From Oscheius dolichura (taxonomy: Eukaryota > Nematoda > Chromadorea > Rhabditida > Rhabditidae), in assembly GCA_932521035.1 (NCBI GenBank), contig OW051497.1, positions 11,532,001-11,596,000 of the forward strand: DNA of 64,000 nucleotides. Reading direction: 5' to 3'. The notes beneath the pieces were generated by a model. The model saw only the letters and a list, made by a program, of their open reading frames with translations, made no database searches and was not told the origin of the DNA. The position numbers and the translations under genes are program-made. How positions within the stretch are numbered: the first letter of the stretch is position 1; every line of letters starts with the position of its first letter. This document shows, in pieces, positions 12,634 to 23,060 of this stretch.

Positions 12634-12858
12634 ATGAAATCCTGCGTCAATGTTTACCGGGAACGGCTGTTCGATGAGGATAATAGTTGTTTTCGATTGA
12701 ACTGTCCAGCACAGAGAGCGCCGAGGTCGAAGAAACGCAGGCAAGTGAGGGTGTAGCTTTGGCCGAGTTTGAACAGGCCGGGGAAGGCTTAATTGTAGGC
12801 AGAGGCTTTCACCCACTTTTACCTTCTACTCCTCTCTCTCCCCCTCTAGGAAACCTAA
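12634..12858 (+). CDS. Possible very small basic peptide gene, 39 aa
   Basis: Exon 12634-12744 reads MKSCVNVYRERLFDEDN, then SCFRLNCPAQRAPRSKKRRQ, ending at a good donor (CAA/gtgagg). A pyrimidine-rich acceptor (cccctctag) at 12841-12849 adds Glu-Thr-stop. An AATAAA signal follows at 12878-12883, only 20 bp after the stop. The short peptide has three cysteines and a strongly basic end. No signal peptide is seen, so it may be the 3' part of a longer gene whose upstream exon I did not find. An unspliced acidic frame overlaps it. Tentative. Confidence 0.33.
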
Positions 12859-14469
12859 CAGAGGGGGAAGATCCTTAATAAACTTTTCTCTAACCATTAG
12901 CCCGCTGGCTAACATTACGCAAGCCGCTTGCGCCACAGTTCCGTTTTGGTCCCGTTCCTAGTCCCCGAGAAACTAGCCAGTGTCTACTGTAGCTAGCAGG
13001 CATTAGCCATTTATTGTTCTCAGCCAATCTCGTCCTCTACTTGCCGTCCGAGATGCATCCCCTGATTATGTAACAGAGATGTCTCTTGCTACTTTTTTCC
13101 TCCTCTATTAGTATCACTAACTCCCCTTCTGATCATTTTATCGCCGGCGCCCTGATTCATCAAAAACGTTGCTCTACTTCCCAACTGACCCGCAAAATAA
13201 TTTCCGCGTGTCACCAACTGTAACGGTTATGTTGTAGTTACTGATATGAAGTAGGTTATCGGCGGATACCGAAACAAACACTGGGAAGACTACAAGGAAA
13301 TGCTCTTATCTTTGAATTAACTTGGGTAAAAGAGAAGGGAACACTGATAAAGGCTTTTGCAGCGTTCCCACTCGACTCCATTGCCTGTTTAAATTCTCCA
13401 CAAATAGCTGAGCTTTGTGAAAACGAGATCAGGATTAGCATAACTTGTACAAGAGAGTTTTCTCCTATCTCGTGAAAAGTTCCCCCGCTGTCGTTAACAA
13501 AATCTCCGATTTGCAAGATTACCTTGGCTCTCTCAACATTCGTACCAGTCGAGTGCCTGTTTGAAAACTCTAACTATTCCATGACGGCCTTCACACACAA
13601 AGCGGCCGTTGCCGACTGCTATCTTGTAGCCTATACTGCTTCAAACGGCACCCCCACTAAAGTGGTTAGTTATGTAATGTCGACTAACCAATCTGCGCAA
13701 CCGTATCCAACTAGTTCTTCGAGTGTTTTCTGAATAATTGACCCTTTTCCGTTGACGGTTTACAACGATGGTTTCAATAGTTATTCGGGTTGGCGACATT
13801 TGGGTCAAATTAGCACCGCATTGCGTATATTGGAGACACCCCATCCGCGCCCCCTTGGCTAATATAGTTACCGACTGTCTAACGGTTATAGCAACTTCTC
13901 GCACCCGAGTCCACTCCGGGGGGCCGGTATTTGCTCTGGTCTTGAACCTACTCAACTCCTTTTCGTAAATAGTTTTGGCGACATCCTCTTTCCATTCGTG
14001 CAGGTGTCCGACTCACAACATTGCTCGAGGCCATTCTCTACGTTAAAAGATGTTTGTTTGAACAGTTTTGTGCAAAATGCGCAAGTCCTCTACAAATAAA
14101 CAAAGCTAGAGCCTATCACGGGCTCACTGTGTACTGTATACATTGTGACCAGAAAATTCAACAGCTGACCAGTATTTGTTCGCTCTCTTCCAATGTTCGT
14201 TCAGTGACTTTTTGGAAGATGAGAAGAGATGGTAGGGTCTGTGTCGTCAAGTATAACAATGCTACTCAGCTTATCATATTTTTGGCTAGTTGACTCTCTG
14301 TTTTCATTCCTTTGGTACACACACCGACGGTTTCATTTAGTATAGCCTGTAGCAGTGATATGGACTTTACCGTCTTTTGAAGTCATTTGAATGGATTACA
14401 GCACAGCTCATTTTTCTTTTCTCTTCCTTGCAAAGGGTAGAAGACAGTTGATCCCCTCTCCCATCGCCC
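12859..14469. other. Gene-poor stretch
   Basis: Several open frames occur on both strands. One + frame at about 13265-13475 reads ALIFELTWVKEKGTLIKAF but has no ATG. One at 14021-14293 has a CxxC...CxxC spacing but also no ATG. None has supporting splice structure, and I do not call them. Confidence 0.35.
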
Positions 14470-14787
14470 ATGCCCCTGATAGATTCTCAGGTACCGATTG
14501 AAACAGACAAAGTCTCGCCTGCAGTGGATTCGCTGCAACTGGCATGCGACAATGGAGACGGCGTGACCGCGCACAATGCCCTTGTGCCATTCATTATCTC
14601 GATTTTCTTGACTGCCTTCTTTTACATCCTTTTCCTGTCTTCCCTGTGCATGAGATCTTTCCATCCTACGGATTTGACCACCACCGCAATTTTTATAGTT
14701 TATTCCCACCTCCGCGAGTCCGGAATGGCGAGCACTACCAGCTTCGAGAATGCCGACCCTCTTCCATGCCGTTCGTTACTGCATTAG
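14470..14787 (+). CDS. Probable single-exon membrane protein, 105 aa
   Basis: Starts at ATG 14470. About 37 polar, acidic residues (MPLIDSQVPIETDKV...) precede a hydrophobic span at roughly residues 41-60 (LVPFIISIFLTAFFYILFLS). A tail with HLRESG and ENADPLP motifs ends at 14787. The predicted topology is N-out. A second frame is open over much of the same DNA, so chance cannot be excluded. The composition of the called frame (acidic ectodomain, clear TM, polar tail) is more protein-like and resembles the small membrane genes to its left. No intron and no close AATAAA were seen. Confidence 0.42.
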   Translation: MPLIDSQVPIETDKVSPAVDSLQLACDNGDGVTAHNALVPFIISIFLTAFFYILFLSSLCMRSFHPTDLTTTAIFIVYSHLRESGMASTTSFENADPLPCRSLLH

Positions 14788-15233
14788 TTTTCTTCTGCGA
14801 CCGGCGATAATCCATTTTCACTTTGTGTGTCATATTTACTTAACCGCAGAGTTGATTTCATTTTGATAGCTTTTCTCTATTTCAGTAGTTCCTCTCCGGC
14901 CCAAGAGTCCTCTTATTTCATGATAAACAGACAGAAAAGGCCAACGTTATATTTTGAGACGTTTTTGGTAAAGCGGCGGCTTTGATTCACCCGCGCATGA
15001 CATTTTTCCAAGCACCGTAGGCGTTTTGATTAAAACTCCTCTAATGCCACACGGTCTTGTCTCTTCCACAGTATCTTCCCCCTTTTGTCTTTGTCCAGTA
15101 GAGATTTCAGATGACCGACGTCTTGCGGAAGTTTAGCCACAATGGATTCCAATCCGTCTTTCAAGCTAATCATTCAGTTAACATGCCGCAGAGGGTGAGA
15201 CAGTGTCCTTGCTCCATACCTCGACTATTTTAG

Positions 15234-18200
15234 ATGGTTCCACCCGAGACCATGGAAGATATTCTTTCGAAAGTCTGCTTTGCTAAAAATGAATCCTTTG
15301 CTGCGTCTCTCCCCCCGTACGACCTATCCGGAAATAAGCTCATCTTCCCTTCCAGTAAGCTATCAGAGGAAGGTGAAAAACCAGTTGTAGGCGATACTAA
15401 GAAGGTGTACTTTTGTCAGAGGTGTCTCAACCACAAACACAATGTTCCAAGGAAGAACCACAAGGTAAGGCCATTTCTACAGGATTTAGTTACTCGGACC
15501 ACCCAATCCCCGCAGCTCTTTTCTATAGTTATACTATTAATTTTTTAAGCATTGCGTTCGCGCGAAATTAACTAAACTAGATATAATCCAATCTAAAAAT
15601 TAGCGCCATTGGTGTTTACAGTAATCTAATTTCCCCCGGTAGGTCGCATGGCTACGTGAATATTCAAAGCCTAAAGAATGCTCGTTTTCAGTCCGACTGC
15701 CCTTTTGCAAATTGTAAGTGTGAGCTGTGTATCTTGGTGGAGAAGAGAAGGAAGTTGAACTCTAGACTGAATGATCTGGAGACGGTAAAGATGGCCCAGG
15801 AGTTGACCGTTGGAGAAGAGGAAGATCCCTACAAGCAGGGAAACGGTTGCCAGTCGAGGAATGGTAAAGGTGGGTATCCTTTAAAATATTTGCCCGGGCG
15901 AAAAGACTGTCCGTTCTTCTGAAACATAATTCTACTCGTGTCTCTCCAGACTTTCCCCTCTCGCGAACTCCCAATAAATATGAAGGACGAAAAAACAACT
16001 GCAAAAAAATGTGTTCTGTTGTGCGGTAGTCGTAAATATACGGAACAATTTAATTGTTTTGCTCTGCCGTCTGTCCACTATACAGATGGACATCGGTCAG
16101 AGTAAACGTGAGAGAGCATAGCCTCTTCCAGAGGAGCAGGCAGCACAGCTCAAAACATGCAGCTGTTTATTTCTGGCAGGAGATATTCGTAGTGATAACT
16201 GGTGTCTACTGAAATAGGGAAGTTACGTATACAAAGTAACATCTAGCCCCTAAACAAAAGAATTTATTTACTGATAATTCTGATATCACTTTGTACAGTA
16301 ACCCGAGGGGGTTTCAACAGCCCCCTTTTGCATGATGCAAGGGTTTGGAATTCCCGTGCATACATGATCCAGTGGACTCCTTGATCCAGCTCAAGCTGAA
16401 TCAAAAAGAAAGTCATAAGATCCTGGAGGCATATATCTTTATTGCCTTTTATTCGTATTCTACCCCAATGCAGTGTTGCTCCGTAAAGCGAACAAAACTC
16501 TTGAAGTTATCCGATTACTTGAGAATTCTGCAAAACATGAAAAGGGAAGTAGTAAACAAAACATAATGGAAGTAACCGACGCAGTTTTAGCAACAGTTTA
16601 GCGGGCTTACGAATAACTACTTTTTGGGAAGTTTTAGAATTTTCGGGGTATAGATCTTTGTATAACTTATGGAGCATAAAGCGTAAGAAACCTGCTATAA
16701 CACGCAAAGAACAACAAGGTGCTTTATGAAGCTTATTATTATTGAAAATAGTAGCCTATGAGCTAATTGTTTCAAGCAATTTGTGCTCTTTTCCTCGGGA
16801 TTGTTCCCAGTAGGTTTGAAGAAGAAAAAGAGGTTGCTTTTCCTTCCAGGGACTCGCTATACAGTAAACTCTCACAGACTCCGTGAGCTAGAGAATGAGG
16901 GGGACGACTCTGTCACAAGTTCTGATACAACCTACAGTTCCCTCTCTTCTTAAATTGCACACCCCACAGACTCCAGAAAGGTCTGGTCTAGAACGTGCGT
17001 GTTCCTTTTTTATCCCTCTGCAACGGCTTCCCCCATTAGCGTGAGAACATCATTGTTTTGCAGCGCTATGATTTCATGAGTGAACAAAAAACGTATCGTT
17101 ACAAAATGTGGATTAGTGAAAAATAATATGTTTTTCTGGAGGTCCTCAAGTTTATCCCCTTCTCAAAGAGTGTGCTCCCGTCGGAGAGCACAGGCTTCCC
17201 TCTGAAGGCGGAGACCTAGGGGCGTGGCATGGAATCCAGATGACCACTCCTACTGGAGCTATGACCCAGCTTAGCTACTATTCACAGACTCTACCTAAGG
17301 TTTCATTTAACCTTTTCGACCCTCTATCCGGTGCTGGAGGAAGCCTCTCGGCTCTTGATAGCCTGGGCGACGCTAAACTTGACGTTATTGCTATCAATTC
17401 TGCCATCAAGAGCGTCTTGGAGAGCGAAAGTCCGAGCTACTCAAGTACGTGCCCTTCTAGGGGAGATAGATCATTTATCTAAATGCTGAACCGCCTTTTT
17501 GAAGATTTAAAAAGCCCGTACAAGGAGGTCTGTTTCATCTCTGATCTTCCTGCTCTCCATAAAAGGTCATCTAAGCGAGCTGTAACCCATTTTTTTTCCA
17601 AATTGCGGGTGTCTGTCACCATCAAAACACTCATCTATAACGGAATAGCCGTTTTATCTGTCAGAGAAACCGAACTATAGCATCATTTAATGCCCACAAA
17701 CAATCCTGATCCGAATCTAGAAAAGAACGGCAAAACACGGCAAGCTTCCGGGTGATGAACGGCAATTGTATAGGTACAAAACGTTGCTTTTCAGAAAGAG
17801 TCCCAAACTGCCAAAAATGTGGACAACATGGAAAGAAGTCTAGACTGAAGGGACACAAAAGAGTCTGTCCTTTCAGGGAGTGCGACTGTGTCAAGGTGGG
17901 TAATTTATGAGCAAAGCTTCTTTTAAAATTGCCTTGTTTTTTTTCGGAATACTGTAGTGGTTGAATCATTCTAGCCGCGTTCTCTTTCGTAAAAAAAGAA
18001 TTCTCGATGTTGAATTATGATCCTTCCCTTGGAATCAAACATTATTCTAACCGCTAAGTATTCGGGGGAGGAAGGACTCCCTTTGGAAGGGCTAAGAACT
18101 CGAAAATTGTGCAAACCCTAGCATCCATAATTTTTTTGTGCAGAAACGACTAGTAGTTTTTAAAATGGGATAAACATGTTGTTTATGGGAGCACTCTGAA

Positions 18201-19099
18201 ATAGATAGCTGTTTTCCTGGCACAGGCCAACCGGCTATACAAACATTGTTTGGTCCAGCGGGGCTGTAGACAATCTTTTAATAAGTTTCAAAAAATGCTC
18301 CCGGCCATAAACAAGCGCATAGTGCTGGTACAAAGCGGAACCTGGGAACTAGCACGTTGCCGACTCAAAACATAAACCACGGCTGGCGCAGAACAACAAT
18401 CCTTTTCAGTGTGAAGTCGTTACCGAGCGGCAAAAGTTGATGGCGGACCAGATCAAAATCCGTAGACGACAGAAGAAAGACAACCTGATGAACATAACGA
18501 GGGATCATATTGCCAGCCAAATACAGGCGGCCGCTGCCCTCTCTTCCGGGCTCTCGCACTTTCCCTTCAACGCCATCAACAGCGCTCTTCTCTGTAAGTT
18601 TACGCATATTATCCCCTAGTGGCATGTACATCCAAATATGAGAGGATCTAGAGTGCAAAATTTGTCACTGACTGTTTTGGCATATAGCTAAGATTACAGA
18701 TCAACTTAAAGCGGTTCCTAATTCTATCCTCACCTCACCAGCTTCATCCGATGGATCCTCTTATTCGCCGCAATCATCTCTGGGATCAGCGTTCTCAGCC
18801 CCTACAAGTACACCTGAGATGATGAAATCACCGGCTCCAATACTTCCGCCGTCTCCACCTTCTCCGATTCAGGTGGTTATTCAACCGCCTGTATCTAATA
18901 ATACTATTTTTAGCCAGGAATCGTCGCTCCGGTAGCTATCAACCCGGCTACTCCGAGTACTGGCTCGCCGTTCTCTTTTCCTCTCTCTCTGGGAAGCGAT
19001 TCCCTTCTCTCTCTTCTGGCTAACTACAAACTTTTGGAGCAAAAAATGGAGTCTGATTCAATCGACGTAACCAATTCTTTTATCGACGTCTGTCACTGA
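15234..19099 (+). CDS. mab-3: MAB-3-like transcription factor with two DM domains
   Basis: DM-domain zinc proteins bind the DNA minor groove and control sexual differentiation. Six exons (15234-15464, 15692-15869, 17795-17895, 18410-18593, 18688-18872, 18914-19099) give 1,065 nt, 354 aa. DM1 spans exons 1-2: YFCQRCLNHKHNVPRKNHK joined to SDCPFANCKCELCILVEKRR. DM2 spans exons 3-4: VPNCQKCGQHGKKSRLKGHK...CPFRECDCVK joined to CEVVTERQKLMADQIK. All zinc-ligand Cys/His positions are present in both. The junction SRNGK/ERVPNC aligns with the DM1-DM2 linker of C. elegans MAB-3 (TRDGK-RVRDPHC). The rest is a Ser/Pro-rich tail. A 1.9-kb intron between exons 2 and 3 holds an alternative terminal exon and an alternative first exon, listed separately. 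Poly(A) signal at 19524. Confidence 0.88.
15973..15978 (+). terminator. Possible intronic poly(A) signal in mab-3
   Basis: If the intron after mab-3 exon 2 is retained, the frame continues for GGYPLKYLPGRKDCPFF and stops at 15922. AATAAA follows about 50 bp later at 15973-15978. This would yield a short protein with DM1 only. Confidence 0.4.
16850..16953 (+). CDS. Alternative terminal exon of mab-3 (DM1-only isoform)
   Basis: After a clear acceptor (ttttccttccag), this 104-bp exon continues exon 2 in the correct phase (phase 1). It encodes GTRYTVNSHRLRELENEGDD then SVTSSDTTYSSLSS and a stop. Exons 1 + 2 + this one total 513 nt, a 170-aa protein with DM1 and a short acidic Ser/Thr tail. The acidic, Ser-rich composition is protein-like. 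No RNA evidence is available to me. Confidence 0.5.
17240..17444 (+). CDS. Alternative first coding exon of mab-3 (DM2-only isoform)
   Basis: Begins ATG directly after an acceptor-like ccag and encodes MTTPTGAMTQLSYYSQTLPK...LSALDSLGDAKLDVIAINSA, ending at a gtacgt donor in phase 1. That phase fits exon 3 of mab-3 (17795). Joined to exons 3-6 it totals 861 nt, 286 aa, with DM2 and the Ser/Pro-rich tail but no DM1. It cannot be an internal cassette after exon 2, because that frame hits a stop. It therefore implies an internal promoter or trans-splice site. Confidence 0.55.
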
Positions 19100-20390
19100 G
19101 TGTTTTTTTCTTTACTCCCCCTTATTATGTGGTCTCTTGTTTCTTTCATTTGGATACATGTAGCCGGTTATTTTTGTTGTATTTTTTGGGTACACATTGT
19201 CGGACCCAGACCAAAAACTTGTGATTCAATCCCGCGTTTTAAAAATTTGTCGTGTCATCTCTTGCTTCTGGCTGTGATTATCCTTTTTTTTCTTCCAAAA
19301 AAACGGCACTTTTTCTGCCTCCCAGTGCATATTTTTGCCTATTCATGGTATGGTTCCTCGTTTAAACCTAATCCAAAAATCATTTTCTCTCATTTATAAC
19401 AGCAATTTATGATTACGGAATACATCTATCTGTTATCCTCCCCCGTTTCCTCTCATATTACATCATAGTCAATTTAGCCACCTTTTCTTGTAATGTACAC
19501 ATGTCTATACACTTTTTCATGTCAATAAACTTTTGGAGTAATCCTAATGAGAACAGTACTAGGGTAGAGTGTGTTGTGCACATCGGGGGGAACGTGGCCA
19601 GCAACAAACATCTGTTGCAGCTGTTCCCTTGTATTTTGTCTCTTCCTCTTGTTTAACCATTGTCGCGGAAGAGCCTCTGCTCTGTTTCTCTGTATTTTGC
19701 TCAATCCTTCGCTCTCGTATAGCAAAAACGATTGTGGTCAACTGGGAAGCGACATGGCAATGTCCAAAACAAAATTTCTAACTCACGCCCGCTGCGTTTG
19801 ACCATCAACAACACAGTGTTTACTACTGGCAATCGTTGAGGAAGTTGCCAGGGTCCACAAATAGTTTATACAGCCGGGGAGATTAGGATATTTTCGCCAT
19901 GCTTCCGAGAGGGGCCCATATCAACTGTTTTCCTGTCTCATGATGGCATAAATATAAAATGACGTAATATAAAATAAATACTTTAACACGGCAATTATCG
20001 CCTTTTAGCGCGTGCAAAAGGACAACTCGAAAGAAAATACTTGCACTTGCAATTATTTCTATTTTGTACGGTTGCACGTCATTTAATATGGAATGGTTTA
20101 ATGAGCGCTCAAAGTACGGAAATTCTGCTAACTTTTGCTTTAAAAACACGAAAACTTCTTGGAAACTGATCTATTTTTCAGACAGTCTGGAGATTCTTTG
20201 AATCAAGGCTGTTTACTTATATTTCTGTCTGTCTATGCCAGGGTTTGGTATTCTCTTCGCACTTTGTCTAGGTCATGTAGAGTGCTAGCAGCTTGAAGAG
20301 GAACGTAGGGAATGTTAAGCAGGATTAATGAGAGAGAGAGAGTGATTACAAGTTTATAGAGTGTTTTTTAATGTTTGGAAGGTAAGCAGT
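19100..20390. other. mab-3 3' UTR and intergenic sequence
   Basis: T-rich on + to about 19530, with AATAAA at 19524-19529 as the likely mab-3 poly(A) signal. The rest to 20390 shows no protein-like exon on either strand. It should hold the cyclophilin 3' UTR, and a (GA)n run lies near 20330. Confidence 0.5.
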
Positions 20391-20988
20391 CTACAGACAG
20401 CCACAGTTGGATATAGTAACCTTCTTCATCGTTTTTCCTTTCTGCACGCCGTCTTCTGAAAAGAATCATAATTTAAACAGTGCGCTTTACCTTACCGTCA
20501 AGGATACCGAACTGTTCCATAGCCTCCAAGACATCAAATCCATCAACCAGTTTTCCGAAAGCCACATGAAAATTGTTCATCCAAGAAGCCTCTTCAAATG
20601 TCACAAAGAATCTGCTCGAATTTGTATCTGGCCATCCATAGTTGTCCATGGAGAGTATTCCTCGGGCGTCGTGCTTCACCAGAAAGTTTTCATCAGAAAA
20701 ATACTTGGAACCTAGGGCACTTTTTCCGCCCTTTCTGTCAACGTTTTGGGTTTCAAAGTCCCCGCTCTGCAAAAAAAAGCTGTGATTTTATTTGCCTAGA
20801 CCTACACAAGCACAGAAACCAGGGATTATCCTGAACCATTCGCAACCCTTGAAGCCGAATCCCTTCTCGCCTGTGCAAAGGAGGCGGAAATTAGTACAGG
20901 TCTTGGGGACAATATCGTCAAACAATTCAAATAATAGCCGGCCTAAGGGTTCGCCGTCAGCTGCAATATCCAGGAAGACTTTAGACAT
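20391..20988 (-). CDS. Divergent cyclophilin (peptidyl-prolyl isomerase family)
   Basis: Three exons (20988-20806, 20766-20496, 20455-20391) give 519 nt, 172 aa, close to the 165 aa of cyclophilin A. The fold is clear: [20 protein letters not shown], then [65 protein letters not shown] and a final KKVTISNCG. The catalytic Arg55 (FRIIPG), Trp121 (ASWMNN) and His126 (FHVAFG) equivalents are kept. Gln63 of MCQGGDF aligns with Cys (GFCACSGDF), Ala101 of SMANAG with Asp (SMDNYG), and Gln111 with Arg (SRFF). Activity may be reduced. An in-frame upstream ATG at 21048 could add 20 residues. Cytosolic or nuclear unless extended. Confidence 0.9.
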
Positions 20989-21450
20989 GGTTGGGGAGGG
21001 GGAACTGCCGGCCGGCGGCACTGTCTGATTGCCACTAATATTGTCCAATCTGACCCACGGTCTTCATTATTAGGATTGTTACAGATCAAGGATTACTGTC
21101 AGTTGTTAAAATGGCATCCCCTTCAAGTCATTGTTAATATGCCAAAGATCTGTGGCGTGCAGACCACACGCAGTGTTGCCCTGTTTGCTTAGATAAGTTC
21201 TTTGAAGATTTCTTTTCCCGTTTCTCGCCGATAATGCTCCGGCTGCAAACGTCCTTTCTTGTAATCCCCAATTGCCTGGACCGGAAGCCGCTTGTTATGA
21301 TGTCCAGCGTGAATCCGGCACTCTGAACATCCTATGTTTGACCAGGAAAAGCCTTACGATTGTCCAGAAACACTTGAGCAAACAGAGGCTATCTAATATA
21401 AACCCCCCTCACAGCGGCGCCAGCCCTTTTTTATATCAATTTATACGCGA
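20989..21450. other. Shared upstream region of cyclophilin and WAP gene
   Basis: Divergent promoter region. Just upstream of the WAP gene start is an AT-rich tttttttatatcaatttata block (about 21428-21446), a possible TATA-like element. A + frame over 21272-21484 contains several Cys, but it runs through the next gene's first exon in another frame, so I do not call it. Confidence 0.4.
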
Positions 21451-22173
21451 ATGCTTATTTATTTGTTCGTCGGGGTGTCCTTAGCATTCGAGCACGAAAT
21501 CCATCAAGGTTAGTTTAATTCCTCCTGTCCAAGATTAAATAGAAGTTACAGGCTGGGACTGGTGTCACTACTGGCATGCTCGTGGAATTCCCAAGGAAGA
21601 ATGTATGGGACTTCAGGCTAAGGAACAACCTCAATTGGCAACAATCCCTCCTCCACCGCCAGGTCTCTCCCTCCCTTCTTTTTCTTATAAACATCCCTTC
21701 CCTTTAGAATATCTACCAGTGTGCCTGCGTAAATTTTTCTTTTCAATATGCAGACCGGACTTCCGATGTTCTTCCGGGCTTGTAAGTTTTGTCTTGTTCT
21801 CTTCTGTGAACTTTAGTGAGCAAACAACGAAAAATCAAGACACCTAAATTTTTTTATGGGAGTCAGTTGTTCACAAACCATTAGGACAGAGGCAAGACGG
21901 CTCTAAATTATGAGTTCCCCCTGGCAAAACACATAGGATAGTTTTCAGAGGTGCATCGACGTCGACAACACATCGTGTTGTCATCCGACCAAGGAGATGT
22001 GCCCTACTACGGAGCAAATGGACTACCAGTGTATGGTTAGTACTCGTGGTTCTAGAGAAAACAAGCTCATTTCGAAGGTTAAAAACCCGATAAATTGGTG
22101 TAATCAAGACTCTGACTGTGGAATGCGAGCTAAATGTTGCCCGACTGGATGCAACTATAATGTATGCATATAA
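21451..22173 (+). CDS. Secreted cysteine-rich protein with C-terminal WAP-like domain
   Basis: Four exons (21451-21508, 21552-21662, 21708-21781, 21949-22173) total 468 nt, 155 aa. A short signal peptide (MLIYLFVGVSLA) is followed by WDWCHYWHARGIPKEEC, a Pro-rich hinge (ATIPPPPP) and two cysteine-rich segments. The middle one reads CRPDFRCSSGLRCIDVDN, then SCCHPTKEMC. The last is INWCNQDSDCGMRAKCC followed by PTGCNYNVC, the CxxDxDC...KCCxxxC arrangement of a whey-acidic-protein four-disulphide core. WAP domains are often protease inhibitors or antimicrobial; which applies here is unknown. The last exon contains an in-frame 42-bp stretch that could be spliced out. AATAAA follows at 22174. Confidence 0.72.
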
Positions 22174-22226
22174 AATAAAATATATTTATTTAACAAATAT
22201 GTAAAAGTTACTCGTGTCTACCCGTA

Positions 22227-23060
22227 TTAGACTATAAACACGCTGAGGTCATCGATTGTCGAGGAACCCTCAGTAACCGCCTGGAGAAGAACAGAAGAGA
22301 GTCGAGTTCTGGTAGACGAGACATGGAAAACTAACAAGGGTGCACTCACTTTTTGAGGAATTGGTCTCGCATGGAGTCTAACCTTTTCCTTCTATTGTAA
22401 AATTCATCAAAGAATACCGGACAGAAATAATCCCTGAAACGTCAGATTTAGGCAACTTGGAAGAGTTTTTTGTTTAAATTTCCTCCAGGAAGTCCTTGCA
22501 AAACAGACCATCTGTCTTTTTTTCATTTGTAAACTATGAAAGTGAAATAAGGAAGACCTTACCTGACAGCGTATAAATTAAAGAAAAGCCAGAGCACTAG
22601 ACAGACGATCCCGAATATGACGTAGAGGGTGTCTCGATGGTAATTCAAGTCGTACAGGATGGTAGTGGCTGCAAAATGAGGGGCTCATTAAGTGGAGCAC
22701 TAAAAGACACCTTTATGCCAGGTGACCTGCATGAAGTAAAGCTATGTAGAGGAGGGGAAGAACAGGGGAAGGGGGCTCTAATGTTTTACTCTGGAGTTAA
22801 AACAGCTGCCAGTCTTTTGCTATCAATAAACGAACACAATTTGTGGTTCAAAAAATCGGGGGAAGAGCAAAAATCTCTATAGGAACGGGTGATTTAAGCC
22901 TGGGTTGGGAAAGTGTCTCTAGACTGGATGGGGAAGAGTTAAAAGGTGGAGACATGTGGTAGAGACATCCAAAGTAACGAGAGTTGTAACAGAAAGGAAA
23001 GCTTATGACGTAGAACAATAGGTAGAAAAAAAAATTAACATTCCAGGGCTGCTTGCTCAT
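22227..23060 (-). CDS. Small two-TM membrane protein
   Basis: The 3' exons are well supported. Exon at about 22565-22660 reads ATTILYDLNYHRDTLYVIFG then IVCLVLWLFFNLYAV, a clear TM segment. The next (about 22340-22430) reads DYFCPVFFDEFYNRRKRLDS. The last gives SSVLLQAVTEGSSTIDDLSV and stops at 22227. Phases agree across these. The proposed first exon starts at 23060 (MSKQPWNVNFFFYLLFYVIS), an uncleaved or signal-like hydrophobic N-terminus, and joins in phase 1 through a weak donor near 22965. The predicted product is about 125 aa with a basic loop after TM2 and an acidic tail. Family not recognised. The first exon is the uncertain part. Confidence 0.5.

Noticed and set aside
917-13640. A repeated DC[FY]LVAY[ST]AS peptide motif in frames at 917-1123 (-) and 13524-13733 (+)
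   Set aside because: Underlying DNA matches at about 25 of 31 bases, a level expected roughly once by chance in a window this size, and neither frame has gene structure.
14021-14293. CxxC-x19-CxxC spacing suggesting a zinc ribbon (FCAKC...YCIHC)
   Set aside because: No ATG, no supporting residues typical of zinc ribbons, and no splice partners.
18228-18380. A 49-codon open segment after a cag acceptor that fits in phase after mab-3 exon 3
   Set aside because: It would replace the last DM2 cysteine exon, and a run of this length is not rare by chance. The exon at 18410 completes the DM domain properly.
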